From Candidatus Thiodictyon syntrophicum (GTDB taxonomy: Bacteria > Pseudomonadota > Gammaproteobacteria > Chromatiales > Chromatiaceae), in the NCBI RefSeq assembly GCF_002813775.1, contig NZ_CP020370.1, positions 6,349,501 through 6,413,500 on the forward strand: DNA of 64,000 bases, given 5' to 3'. The notes under the pieces were generated by a model, which did no database searches, had not been told where the DNA came from, and saw only the letters and a list, made by a program, of their open reading frames with translations. The position numbers and the translations under genes are program-made. Of this stretch, positions 1 to 9,206 are shown one piece after another; the first letter of the stretch is position 1, and each line of letters starts with the position of its first letter.

Positions 1-2
1 AC

Positions 3-2240
3 CCCCAGATCAACGCGGTGCCCGGCTGGTCCGCCGAGGTCAAGGCCCTGCTCGAACCGGGCGAGACACCGCTCGCCTGGTTCGAGCCGGATCTGGATGA
101 GCGCCGCCACTATGGGTCCGGGCAACTGTGCCTGACCGAGCGCCGATTGCTCGGGCGGGCGGCGGGGACCGCGGCGGGCGCCTGGGCCTCCTGGCCGCTC
201 GCGGCCCTCACGTCGGTGCGCGCCGGCCACCGCGGCGCGGCGGGACGCCTGGCGGCCTTGGGGGCGACGGGACTGGTCGCCGTCTGGCACTACACCGGCG
301 CCCGCACCGCGGCGGCGGCGCAGTTCGCCGAGGTCTGCCAGGCGGCGATCGACCGCGGCCAGGGTCTGACCACGGAGACGGCCGAGGCTCAGGGCACCAT
401 CTGCCCGACCTGCGGCGCCGCGCTCCCCCCCGGCCAGGCGACCTGTGTCTTTTGCGCCGCCCCGCCGCTGCCGCCGCCGGGGCGCTCGCTGTGGCGCCTG
501 ACGCGCTTCGCCCGCCCGCGGGCCGGTCTGATCGCGCTCGGCTTCGGCCTGATGCTCGCCTGCACCGCGGCCGGGCTGGTGCCGCCCTATCTCACCATGC
601 CCTTGTTGGATAAGGTGCTGATCCCACACCAGGCGACCGGGGCCCCGCTCGACTACCACCTGGCGGCACTCTATCTGTACGGTCTGGGCGGCGCGGCGCT
701 GCTCGCCTGGCTCCTGGGCTGGGGGCGTACCTATGTGATGGCCGTGGTCAGCGAGCGCATCAGCGCGGATCTGCGCACCGAGACCTATGCGCACCTCCAG
801 GCCCTGTCGCTGGAGTTCTTCGGCGGCAAGCGCACCGGGGACCTGATGTCGCGCATCGGCAGCGACACGGACCGGATCTGCCAGTTTCTGTCGGTGAGCC
901 TGCTCGATCTGCTCAATGACGTGCTGACCATCCTCATGGTGTCGGCGGTCCTGGTGTCGATCGACCCCCGCCTGGCCCTCGTGACACTCGCCCCCTTTCC
1001 GCTCATCGCCTGGCTGGTGCAGCGGGTGCGGGCGCGGCTGCGCCATGGCTTCGAGCGGGGCAGCCGCGCCTGGGCGGACATGGTGAGTGTGCTGGCCGAC
1101 ACCATCCCCGGCATCCGGGTGGTGAAGGCATTCACCCAGGAGCGACGCGAGATCGAGCGCTTCAACGAGGCCAACGAGAACGTCGTGGGCGCCAATATGC
1201 GCGTCAACACGCTTTGGGCCTTCTTCGGGCCTACCGTGAGTTTCCTCACCGAGCTGGGGCTCCTGGTGGTCTGGGCCTTCGGGGTTTGGGAGGTGGGCCA
1301 GGACAACGTCACCGTGGGCGTGCTGACCGCCTTCGTCGCCTACATCGGGCGCTTCTACGCACGCCTTGAGACCCTGAGCCGCCTGGTGGGCGCCGTGCAG
1401 CGGGCGGCCGCCGCTACCCACCGGGTGTTCGAGATCCTCGACCGGGTGCCCAGCGTGCCGGAACCGCTGCACCCGGTGGCACCGGGCCGGGTGACGGGGG
1501 CCATCGCGTTCCGGGCGGTCTCCTTCCAATACGGGCCGCGGCGCGTCCTGCACGACCTCGACCTTGCCATCCGACCCGGGGAGATGATCGGACTGGTGGG
1601 CCATACGGGGGCGGGCAAGACCACGCTGGTGAATCTGATCTGCCGCTTCTTCGACGTGGCCGAGGGGCAGATCCTGGTCGACGGGGTCGACATCCGCTCC
1701 TTCCCGGTAGAGGCCTATCGGCGCAACATCGGGATCGTGCTGCAGGAGCCCTTCCTGTTCTACGGCACCATCGCCGAGAACATCGCCTATGGCCGCCCGA
1801 GCGCCAGCCGGGCAGAGGTCATGGCCGCCGCGCGCGCCGCGAGCGCGCATGAGTTCATCCTGCGCCTGCCCGACGGCTACGATTCACTGGTCGGGGAGCG
1901 CGGCCAGTCACTCTCCGGCGGCGAGCGCCAGCGCATCTCGATCGCCCGGGCGCTCCTGACCGACCCCCAGATCCTGATCCTGGACGAGGCGACGTCCTCC
2001 GTCGACACCGAGACCGAACGCGAGATCCAGGGCGCCATCGACAACCTGACCCACGGGCGCACCACCATCGCCATCGCCCACCGCCTGAGCACGCTGCGCC
2101 GCGCCGACCGGCTGGTGGTCCTCGCGCGCGGGCGCATTATCGAGGTGGGGACCCACAAGGCGCTCCTGGAGCAGAAGGGGGCCTATGCGCGGCTCTACCA
2201 TGCCCAGTTGGAGCAGGCGAAGCAGCATTTGACGCTGTAG
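3..2240 (+). CDS. ABC exporter, fused membrane and ATPase domains (5' end may lie outside window)
   Basis: This is a half-size type I ABC exporter in the inner membrane. The N-terminal ~130 residues are soluble and end in a zinc-ribbon-like CPTCG...CVFC pair near residues 128-145. A six-helix transmembrane region of MsbA type follows (about residues 165-455). The ATPase domain shows Walker A (GHTGAGKTT), signature (LSGGERQRISIARAL), Walker B (ILILDEATSS) and the H-loop (AIAHRLSTL). The reading frame is open to the left edge; the first usable start is GTG at 18, so the true start may be upstream. The DUF1854 gene begins 36 bp downstream. An ABC exporter with an extra soluble N-terminus next to DUF1854 is the arrangement described as cyanophycin metabolism-associated. 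The transported substrate is unknown and cphA is not in the window. Confidence 0.85.
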   Translation, partial: PQINAVPGWSAEVKALLEPGETPLAWFEPDLDERRHYGSGQLCLTERRLLGRAAGTAAGAWASWPLAALTSVRAGHRGAAGRLAALGATGLVAVWHYTGARTAAAAQFAEVCQAAIDRGQGLTTETAEAQGTICPTCGAALPPGQATCVFCAAPPLPPPGRSLWRLTRFARPRAGLIALGFGLMLACTAAGLVPPYLTMPLLDKVLIPHQATGAPLDYHLAALYLYGLGGAALLAWLLGWGRTYVMAVVSERISADLRTETYAHLQALSLEFFGGKRTGDLMSRIGSDTDRICQFLSVSLLDLLNDVLTILMVSAVLVSIDPRLALVTLAPFPLIAWLVQRVRARLRHGFERGSRAWADMVSVLADTIPGIRVVKAFTQERREIERFNEANENVVGANMRVNTLWAFFGPTVSFLTELGLLVVWAFGVWEVGQDNVTVGVLTAFVAYIGRFYARLETLSRLVGAVQRAAAATHRVFEILDRVPSVPEPLHPVAPGRVTGAIAFRAVSFQYGPRRVLHDLDLAIRPGEMIGLVGHTGAGKTTLVNLICRFFDVAEGQILVDGVDIRSFPVEAYRRNIGIVLQEPFLFYGTIAENIAYGRPSASRAEVMAAARAASAHEFILRLPDGYDSLVGERGQSLSGGERQRISIARALLTDPQILILDEATSSVDTETEREIQGAIDNLTHGRTTIAIAHRLSTLRRADRLVVLARGRIIEVGTHKALLEQKGAYARLYHAQLEQAKQHLTL

Positions 2241-2276
2241 GTCAAACAGTCCAGTTGAGATCAGGAGCCCAGGAGC

Positions 2277-2762
2277 ATGACTGAGACGCCCCCGTCCGAC
2301 CCCGGTTTCGCGTTGCGGATCGACCCCTTCGGCCGCCTCGTCTACCGCGACGCCACCGGCCGCGACTACCCGGACGCGGTGCCGGTGCGCGCCTACCCGA
2401 TCACCGACCCCGGCCATTGGGTCATCATCTGCGATGCCGAGGGGCGCGAACTGCGTTGTATCGAGGACCTGAGCGCCCTGCCCGCCGCGCTGCGGACCAT
2501 TCTGGAGGACGAACTGGCGCGACGCGAATTCGTGCCCCAGGTCCGGCGTGTCATCCTGGTCTCAAGTTATCTGGAGCCCGCGGAGTGGGAGGTCGAGACG
2601 GACCGCGGGCTGACGCGCTTCGTCCTCAAGACCGAGGACGATGTGCGCCGCCTGGGGCCCTACAGCGCCCTGCTGCAAGACTCCCAGGGCATCCGCTATC
2701 TGGTCCCCGATACCCGCCACCTGGACCCCTACAGTCGGCGGGCAGTGGATCGGTATCTTTAA
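2277..2762 (+). CDS. DUF1854 family protein
   Basis: This 161-residue soluble protein begins with ATG shortly after a GGAGC-type ribosome site and lies 36 bp downstream of the ABC exporter, probably in the same operon. It has the DUF1854 pattern: an opening segment that describes a position-specific side chain (FALRIDPFGRLVYRD), a central DGxELRCIEDLSAL-like region, and a C-terminal TEDDVRRLG...IRYLVPDTRHLD motif. No signal peptide or membrane helix is visible. Family members sit beside ABC exporters of this kind in genomes that make cyanophycin. The biochemical role is not established; a regulatory or coupling partner of the exporter is an inference from linkage. Confidence 0.8.
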   Translation: MTETPPSDPGFALRIDPFGRLVYRDATGRDYPDAVPVRAYPITDPGHWVIICDAEGRELRCIEDLSALPAALRTILEDELARREFVPQVRRVILVSSYLEPAEWEVETDRGLTRFVLKTEDDVRRLGPYSALLQDSQGIRYLVPDTRHLDPYSRRAVDRYL

Positions 2763-2934
2763 GTCCCGAGGGAGTGATCCGGACCTGTCGACAGGGGCGC
2801 GAAGACTTGCCGAGGGCACCGATGCCCCACCGGCCCGCGCGCCGGAACACCCAATCGAAACGACGGCACCGGGCCTGCCACGGCATCCTCAAAGGCCCGG
2901 GATAAAGACCGGGCACTCCAGGCAACCAGGCGCC

Positions 2935-3825
2935 TCATCGTCCACTTCGCACCGGCCACACTAAATCGCTAATGTCCTTGCCGGGAAGGCCGGCCGCGCC
3001 GGCATCGTCGAGTTCCATGTCCCACGCAGAGGTGGGGGCTGGCGCGTAGGTTTCCGACGACCAGTAACGGCCCCCAACGTCCAAGAAAGGCGGCGTTGTT
3101 GCTGTGTTATAACAATTGCCGCCATAGGTGTCGGTCAAGACGGGCGCTTGACAATGCATGTCGTGTGCCTGGGCAACCGTCGCACCCCACTCCGCGGCAG
3201 TGGGCAATCGCCAGTCGCCGGCCGACGAGCCATCGCTCAAACCGCAGGTCCCGCTGGCCAATCCCGCGGCCGCTTGGTTCGCCAGACTCCAGGGCTTCTC
3301 CCCAAAGCAATTTGCCTGCTTCAGCCAGATCAGGCCGGTCACCGTATCCGTCACGGTACCATTATTGCAGTCCTGATAACGATCTTGGTCGTTATTATAG
3401 CAGGGACCGGCCGCCTTCGACCCGGCCGGGCCTTGCGGACCCATTGGGCCGGGCGCACCGGGAGCGCCGGGAGCACCGGCAACACCGGGAGCCCCGTCAG
3501 CGCCGGGGGCGCCGTCAGCGCCGGGTGCGCCGTCAGCACCCGCCGGCCCTTGCACACCCTGCGGACCGACCGGCCCGGTCTCATTCCAGTGGATCATGAC
3601 CTCGCTTGCGCTGCAGTGCGTGCGCGCCGGGTCAATCAAGCGGACCACCGTCAACAGCTTGGAGTAACACCCCCAGAAGACCCCGTCCGCGTCCGGAATC
3701 GCGGGTTGCGTTGGCCGCCCATGGTGGGCTTTCTCGGCCTGGTCGGGACTCGCGGCTTGCGCTTGCGGCAGCAAACCCAAGGCCGTCGCTACCAAGGCGC
3801 TCTGAAGAAGTCGATGATTCAGCAT
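2935..3825 (-). CDS. Secreted protein with collagen-like repeats and a DUF1566 (Lcl) domain
   Basis: I chose ATG at 3825 (296 aa), which has AGGGG about 8 nt upstream and gives a classic signal peptide ([17 protein letters not shown], cleavage after AQA). An earlier in-frame start at 3921 would bury the signal peptide. After a linker with Cys residues comes a Gly-X-Y collagen-like run of about 17 triplets ([20 protein letters not shown] and so on, residues about 85-135). The C-terminal half carries a DUF1566 domain: [25 protein letters not shown] and a final WSSE/WPVRSGR segment. Such domains occur on secreted or surface proteins and collagen runs are thought to trimerise. Function is unknown. 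It is transcribed divergently from the gene at 4214. Confidence 0.75.
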   Translation of the reverse strand: MLNHRLLQSALVATALGLLPQAQAASPDQAEKAHHGRPTQPAIPDADGVFWGCYSKLLTVVRLIDPARTHCSASEVMIHWNETGPVGPQGVQGPAGADGAPGADGAPGADGAPGVAGAPGAPGAPGPMGPQGPAGSKAAGPCYNNDQDRYQDCNNGTVTDTVTGLIWLKQANCFGEKPWSLANQAAAGLASGTCGLSDGSSAGDWRLPTAAEWGATVAQAHDMHCQAPVLTDTYGGNCYNTATTPPFLDVGGRYWSSETYAPAPTSAWDMELDDAGAAGLPGKDISDLVWPVRSGR

Positions 3826-4213
3826 GGTCTGTGCCCCTGAACTGCGGTTGAACTGATGACTTATGGCTGTGTGCGTCAAGCGTCGTACTACGGCAAGGGA
3901 TTGATTTCCGAATCCCATCAAGCGTTCTTTGTTATCGAAAACAGACAGTCAGGGCAGTGATGCTGGCGACCAACGGCGAGTACCACCTGACGAACGCACC
4001 GAACTTAAGTATCGGCTATCCGCTGTGGAAAGCTGCGACGCAAATCGCAAAAGCGGTTTTCTGACCACCGGGCGCGAACGCCCGATCATCGGACCAGTGG
4101 TCAGCACCGTGGTGCAAACTGCGAAGCAAGCTGGAGTTAGGACGGGCGCCGGGGATATCCTATGGTGGGATCGCCGGGACCAGTGGACCCCGGCGTTGGG
4201 GAGGAGCCGCGCG
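3826..4213. other. Divergent intergenic region
   Basis: This 388-bp stretch separates the collagen-like gene (minus strand) from the Sel1 gene (plus strand) and must hold both promoters. An in-frame extension of the plus-strand gene runs back to 3929 but reads as non-protein sequence. I see no repeat or RNA gene in it. Confidence 0.4.
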
Positions 4214-5395
4214 ATGGCATTGCAGATCGAGTTCGAGGCCACGGATGCGGACCGGGGGACCTTGCGCGTCCGCGGGCTGCCGCCGGTCGGCTCCGAGGTC
4301 CTGGTGGCGGTCCAGCGCCGCGTTGATGACCGCTATCTGACGCCGCACGGGCGCTGGGACGCGGCGCCCAGTTGGTATCCCTGCGCGCGCCTGGGCGACG
4401 ACGACGATGCAGGGGTCCGCTTCGGCGTCGGCGCGGCGCTGACCATGGGCCTTCGCGCGGCCACGGGCGACGCGCTGCTGGTGCATGTGCGGCGCCGCGA
4501 TTTCGCGGATTGCGGGCCGCTGGAGGGCCTCGCGCGAGCCCCCCAGGCCGTTGCACCGGACCGCGCAGCGACCCCCCAACTCGAACCTGACCCGGCGGCC
4601 GGGTCGGCGACCCCCGATCCGGCTCCCGATCCGACCCTGGCCGACGCGAGACGCCCCGCCGACCGACCCGCGGGTGACGCGCCCGCACCAGGTCGACCGC
4701 GGCCGGGGGCGGCGTCCCCGCCGCCGCACGCGATGCGGCGCGCACCGCTTGAGGCCCCGGAGTCGGTGGGGGCCGCAGCGGCCCTGGTCGCGGCCACGCC
4801 CGGCGGCCCAGGCACCGCGGACCGCGCACTCGCCCGCGGCCGGACACTGGGACACTGGGCCGCGGCAGCGCTGTCAATCGTCAGCAGCGCCGCCTTGCTC
4901 TGGTGGTATCTGGCCGCGCAGACCCGCGCACCGGTCCCGCCGCCAACCAGGCCGACACCGGGGCCAAGCGCCGGGGCCCTGGTCGGCAAGGCACTTTTTC
5001 TGGAGTTGAAGGGCCAGGACCTGGCCCCGGCGGACCTCTTCGGCCATGCCGAACGGGTCGCGCAGGCGGGTGACTGCGAGGCCGCCATCGGGCTCTTCAT
5101 CGACGCCGCCAAGCGTGATGCGACGCTCGCGCGGCGCCTGGGGCAACGCTATGACCCGGCCGACTTTCAACCCAGGCCCTGCTTCGCCGGGCCCAACCCC
5201 GACAGCGCCCAGGTCTGGTACCAACGCGCGGCCGAGGGCGGGATCCCCGCGGCGCAGCGGCGCTACGCGCAACTGCTCCTGGCCGAGGCCGACGCGGGGC
5301 CCGTCTACCAGGACGCCATCGCGTGGCTGCGCAAGGCGGCGGCGGCCGGCGATACGCAGGCCGCCGACCAACTCGCGGCCCTGCAACAACGCTGA
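4214..5395 (+). CDS. Membrane-anchored Sel1-repeat protein
   Basis: The start is ATG at 4214 because GGGGAGGAG sits 7 nt upstream (4197-4206); this gives 393 aa. The N-terminal ~110 residues form a compact domain I do not recognise (ALQIEFEATDADRGTLRVRG). A long Pro/Ala-rich low-complexity linker follows, then one transmembrane helix near residues 217-238 (LSIVSSAALLWWYLAAQ), and a C-terminal part with Sel1-like repeats (AQVWYQRAAEGGIPAAQRRY, DAIAWLRKAAAAGDTQAA). The predicted topology puts the N-domain in the cytoplasm and Sel1 repeats in the periplasm. The vWA gene begins 36 bp downstream, so the two are probably an operon. The pair recalls accessory proteins of type VI secretion loci, but no core T6SS gene is in view. 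Confidence 0.65.
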   Translation: MALQIEFEATDADRGTLRVRGLPPVGSEVLVAVQRRVDDRYLTPHGRWDAAPSWYPCARLGDDDDAGVRFGVGAALTMGLRAATGDALLVHVRRRDFADCGPLEGLARAPQAVAPDRAATPQLEPDPAAGSATPDPAPDPTLADARRPADRPAGDAPAPGRPRPGAASPPPHAMRRAPLEAPESVGAAAALVAATPGGPGTADRALARGRTLGHWAAAALSIVSSAALLWWYLAAQTRAPVPPPTRPTPGPSAGALVGKALFLELKGQDLAPADLFGHAERVAQAGDCEAAIGLFIDAAKRDATLARRLGQRYDPADFQPRPCFAGPNPDSAQVWYQRAAEGGIPAAQRRYAQLLLAEADAGPVYQDAIAWLRKAAAAGDTQAADQLAALQQR

Positions 5396-5431
5396 GCAGC
5401 CGAAACGCCCAAAGAGAGTATTCGGCCACAA

Positions 5432-7525
5432 ATGAACGCAACCCGGAGTGCCACCGTGAAGCCTGTCACCCTGCGCCGCTCGCAGCGACCCGGACCCTGG
5501 CGTGCGGCCCTGCTGCTGGCCCTGCTGACCGGTGCCTGGGTCGCGTCGGCAGAACCGCTTCACCCCGCGGGCAAGCGCGACCTCTATGAGCGGGTGCTGA
5601 CCCACCCGGGGGCCATGGTCGCCGCCACCCCGGGGGGCCCGGGCCGCGACCCGCTCAAGGCCCTGTCCCGACTCTACGTCTATGCCCGGGAAACGGCCGA
5701 CGGGCAGGAGTGGCTGCGGGTGGGAACCGGGACGCGCGAGGAGAGCGTCCTGGGCTGGCTGCCGACGCGCCGGACGACCCCCTGGCGGCAGCAACTCACT
5801 TTGGCCTTCACCAACCGGGCGGCCGGGCGCGCGCCGATGCTGTTCCTGCGCGGTGCGGATGACCTGCGGGCCATCCTCGACAGCCCGGCCCCGGGACCAG
5901 CCGCCGCGGCCCTGCGAGACAGCGTCGCGCAGGGCCGGCCGGACCCGCGGGTCCTGGCGGTGGAGCCCTTTAATTTCATCGACTTAAGCCGGCATTTCTA
6001 TCTGTTGCCGATCCTGGATTTCGCCGAGTACCGCGCCGCCACCGGCGACAAGGTGCGGGCGCTGAAGGTCGCCTCGGTGACCCTGCCGGACCCCGCTGCC
6101 AACCAGAACCCGAGCGACCAGGCGGCGTCCGCGCCCCCCACACCGGGGGCGCCGGCCGCACCCGCGCTGCCGACGCCCTACCGCGCCGCCGTCATCTTCG
6201 TCATCGACTCCACGCTTTCCATGGGACCCTACATCGCCCAGACCAAGGCCGCGGTCGCGCGCTTCTACCAGCAGGTCCGCGCGGCCGGGCTGCTCGATCG
6301 GGTCGCCTTCGGACTGGTCGCCTTTCGCGCCGCCGCGGGCGACCCCGCCAAGGCCGCGGGGCTCGAATTCATCGCCCGCACCTACGCCAACCCGGCCGAG
6401 ATCAAGGATGGGCGCGATTTTCTCAGGCGCGTGCGCACCCTCGATGAGGCACGGGTCGCGACCGACCGGTTCGACGAGGACCCCTATGCCGGCATCCAGG
6501 CCGCGCTGGACACCCCCGACTGGCGGCAGCGCTTTGCCGAGCGCCACATCATCCTGATCACCGATGCCGGGGCACTCGACGGCTCCCAACGCGACCCCGC
6601 GACCGGTCAGCGGGTGCAATCCAGCACCGGGCTCGATGCCGCGCGCCTGCGCAGCCTCGCCGGCGAGGCCGGGACCTCCATCGCCGTGCTGCATCTCCTC
6701 ACCCCCGAGGCCCGCCGCCAGGGCAACACCGAGCCCGCCGCCGCCCAGTACCGCACCCTGTCACGCAACGCCGTCAACCAGGAGACCGCCTATTTCCCGA
6801 TCGACGAGGGCAGTGTCAGGGCCTTCACCGCGGCCATCGACACCTATGCCGGGCGCTTGATCGAGAACCTCGCACGCCCGGCCGCACCCGGCCAACCACC
6901 GCCCGGCGCGGCCACACCCGCCGGCACAGACCAGGCGGCGCAGATCCGGGCCATCGTCGACAGCCTGGGCCACGCTGCCCGACTCGCCTATCTGGGTCAG
7001 GTCGAGGGGACCCGGGCCCCGGAGGTCTTCGAGGCCTGGATCAGCGACCGGGACTTCGCCGATCCCTCCCGCTACGCCGTAGACGTGCGGGTGCTCCTGA
7101 CCAAGGATCAACTCTCCGACCTGCAACAAGTCTTGAAGGGGATCGTGGAGGCCGCCGAGGCCGACCTGAACGCCGAACAGGGCACCCGCAGTTTCTTCGA
7201 CCGCCTGGCCAGTGTCGCCGCCCGCTTCAGCGTCGACCCCCAGGCCGGCAGCCGCGACCAGTCCACCCGGCTCGCCGACCTCGGGCTCTTGGGCGAGTAC
7301 CTCCAGGGGCTACCCTACAAGAGCGACGTCCTGGCCCTGACCCAGGACACCTGGACCCGCTGGGGCGCCATGCGCCAATACGAATTCATCGACCAATTGA
7401 ACAAGAAGATCCGCCGCTACGGGCTCTATTACGCCGATCAGGACAAATGGGTCGACCTGGCGCAAAGCGGCGGGCGCGACCAATCGGAGCTGGTCTATCC
7501 CATTCCGCTCGGCGACCTGCCCTAG
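5432..7525 (+). CDS. Periplasmic vWA-domain protein resembling the PpkA C-terminal region
   Basis: This 697-residue protein starts with a signal peptide (ALLLALLTGAWVASA). An alternative GTG start at 5456 has GGAG better placed than the ATG at 5432. Residues about 45-180 contain a segment (LYERVLTHPGA, YVYARE, GWLPTRR, LTLAFTN) that I recognise from the periplasmic half of the T6SS kinase PpkA and its stand-alone relatives. A von Willebrand A domain occupies about residues 250-470, with a MIDAS-like DSTLSM motif and a later ILITDAG. The C-terminal ~200 residues are helical with no motif known to me. There is no kinase domain. Together with the upstream Sel1 membrane protein it may form an envelope-sensing pair; this is an inference from similarity alone. 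Confidence 0.65.
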   Translation: MNATRSATVKPVTLRRSQRPGPWRAALLLALLTGAWVASAEPLHPAGKRDLYERVLTHPGAMVAATPGGPGRDPLKALSRLYVYARETADGQEWLRVGTGTREESVLGWLPTRRTTPWRQQLTLAFTNRAAGRAPMLFLRGADDLRAILDSPAPGPAAAALRDSVAQGRPDPRVLAVEPFNFIDLSRHFYLLPILDFAEYRAATGDKVRALKVASVTLPDPAANQNPSDQAASAPPTPGAPAAPALPTPYRAAVIFVIDSTLSMGPYIAQTKAAVARFYQQVRAAGLLDRVAFGLVAFRAAAGDPAKAAGLEFIARTYANPAEIKDGRDFLRRVRTLDEARVATDRFDEDPYAGIQAALDTPDWRQRFAERHIILITDAGALDGSQRDPATGQRVQSSTGLDAARLRSLAGEAGTSIAVLHLLTPEARRQGNTEPAAAQYRTLSRNAVNQETAYFPIDEGSVRAFTAAIDTYAGRLIENLARPAAPGQPPPGAATPAGTDQAAQIRAIVDSLGHAARLAYLGQVEGTRAPEVFEAWISDRDFADPSRYAVDVRVLLTKDQLSDLQQVLKGIVEAAEADLNAEQGTRSFFDRLASVAARFSVDPQAGSRDQSTRLADLGLLGEYLQGLPYKSDVLALTQDTWTRWGAMRQYEFIDQLNKKIRRYGLYYADQDKWVDLAQSGGRDQSELVYPIPLGDLP

Positions 7526-7559
7526 GTAACGAGTCAGGAACCAGTTAAACACAAACACA

Positions 7560-7578
7560 ATCGTTGTCGTTGTCGTTT
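7560..7578 (+). repeat. Solitary GTTGTC-type repeat arm
   Basis: A short run of TCGTTGTCGTTGTCGTTT lies just after the vWA gene. It matches one arm of the hairpin elements at 18178-18289 and 32987-33039 but has no opposite arm here, so it looks like a decayed copy. Confidence 0.5.
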
Positions 7579-7713
7579 ATCAGTGAACCGTTCCCAGACG
7601 TCGGTTTTTCGCGGACCAACTGCTGGAATCCGGTTGACGCATCGGCCACCGCGCGGGGACACTGCAGCGCTCGGGCTTACCTCTTTTCCAACCTTGCGCC
7701 GGAGACCACTCAG

Positions 7714-8916
7714 ATGCCGAAGTTTAACCTTGGGGAATTGCTGCTCGTCTGCGCCCTGGCGCTCGGGGTCCACCCCGCCGCGGCGACGGACCGGGGCGCG
7801 ATGCAGGCGGCGCTGCAGCAAATCGCCGACGACTACCTGAGCACCAGGGGCGAGCCCGAACACATCTCGGCAGTGTCGATCAGCGTGCTGCTGCCGGGCG
7901 GGCAGGACAATCTGAACGTCGTCGCCGGGCGGGTGGCACGCGCGGCAGACGCGGCACCGGTCACGCCAGCGACACTGTTCCAAATCGGCAGCATCACCAA
8001 GTCATTCACCTCGGCGGCGCTACTGCAACTCCAGGCGGAGAAAAGGCTGCGTATCGAGCAGCCCCTGGGCGAACTGCTGCCCGAATATCCGGCCTGGAAA
8101 GAGGTGACCCTGCGTCGGCTGCTCCACATGACGAGCGGGATTCCGGGCTACGACAATAGCCCAGCCATGTTGAAGTCAATGGCCGCCGTGGGGCTCGAGC
8201 GGCACTGGACGCCGCCGGTCTTGGTCGGTTTCGCCGATCCGACCTACCCCGACGCCATGGCGCCGACGACTGGTTGGAATTACTCCAATACCAACTACAT
8301 CCTGGCGGGCATGATCATCGAGCGGGTGACCGGCCACCCCTATGCGCAAGAGATCACGGAGCGGTTCCTGGGTGAGCGTCTGGGGCTCACCGCCACCTAC
8401 TACAGCCCCGACACCTATCCGGACACCGTCAACGCACGGCTGGCGGCGGGCTATTTCTGGAGCCATGATCCGGAAAACGCCGGGCTGGCGAAGCTGCTGG
8501 GCCGCGATGTCAGCCGCATGGACATGTCCTGGGCGGGGGCCGCGGGCGGCATCGTCGCGACCCCGCGGGACGTGACCCACTGGGTCGCTGCGCTCTATCA
8601 GTCCCCGCTGCTGGCGGCCCCCGAGCGGCAGGCGCTGCTCTCCATCGTTTCCAATAAGACCGGCCAGCCGATCGCGGCGACCTCGGCCGCCGATCCGCAC
8701 GGCTTCGGCCTCGGGGTTGCCCAGTTCAGCAAGGCGCCCATGGGCACCGGCTGGTACTATCAGGGTGAGACGCTGGGATTTCGCGTGCTCTATGTCTATA
8801 CCCCGGCGGACGGCATCATCTTCGCCGTGGGGCTGAACAGCCAACCGTCGGACGCGGAAAACAAGGCCGGCGACCTGATCACGAACATTCACGCGGCGGT
8901 GGCGGCCCACCGATAG
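7714..8916 (+). CDS. Serine hydrolase of the beta-lactamase / DD-peptidase fold
   Basis: I chose ATG at 7714 (400 aa) because GGAGA lies upstream and a signal peptide follows directly (LLLVCALALGVHPAAA); the frame upstream to 7564 is not protein-like. The catalytic SxxK is in FQIGSITKSFTS (about residue 95) and the YxN motif is YSNTNY (about residue 190). The third motif is QGETLGF near the C-terminus where class C enzymes have KTG or HTG. The enzyme is exported and could act on peptidoglycan peptides, esters or D-amino-acid peptides; the substrate cannot be told from sequence. It appears to be transcribed alone. Confidence 0.8.
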   Translation: MPKFNLGELLLVCALALGVHPAAATDRGAMQAALQQIADDYLSTRGEPEHISAVSISVLLPGGQDNLNVVAGRVARAADAAPVTPATLFQIGSITKSFTSAALLQLQAEKRLRIEQPLGELLPEYPAWKEVTLRRLLHMTSGIPGYDNSPAMLKSMAAVGLERHWTPPVLVGFADPTYPDAMAPTTGWNYSNTNYILAGMIIERVTGHPYAQEITERFLGERLGLTATYYSPDTYPDTVNARLAAGYFWSHDPENAGLAKLLGRDVSRMDMSWAGAAGGIVATPRDVTHWVAALYQSPLLAAPERQALLSIVSNKTGQPIAATSAADPHGFGLGVAQFSKAPMGTGWYYQGETLGFRVLYVYTPADGIIFAVGLNSQPSDAENKAGDLITNIHAAVAAHR

Positions 8917-8980
8917 ACCCGAAAGGCGCGATTTAACCGCAGCCCGTAGGGTCCGCTGCGCGGACCAATGACCCTGAAAT

Positions 8981-9130
8981 CCACAGATGAACACAGATGA
9001 ACACAGATGAACACAGATTTTCTTTGCATTGTCATGCGCTTATCCCTATTGTCACAATCACCGGCAAGGTGAGTGCCCGGCCAAGCGTAAGTCCATGAAT
9101 TATCTGCGATAATCTGTTTTCATCCGTGGA
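8981..9130. repeat. Inverted-repeat element with ACACAGATGA units
   Basis: The left part (8981-9018) holds four tandem copies of ACAGATGAAC-type sequence. The right part (9098-9130) carries a decayed reverse complement (TAATCTGTTTTCATCCGTGGA). The layout, tandem units at one end and their inverse about 80 bp away, parallels the GCAAAT-type elements at 30031 and 38927. It lies between two genes and codes for nothing. Confidence 0.5.
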
Positions 9131-9206
9131 TGACTGCTCTTTCTGGGATCATGCCGCCCGCCGATTACGCCTCTTTGCCCCCACCACCCGGACGCGACCC
9201 ACCGCC

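Noticed and set aside
18-2240. The exporter as MsbA (lipid A flippase)
   Set aside because: The additional soluble N-domain with a Cys pair and the DUF1854 neighbour do not fit MsbA.
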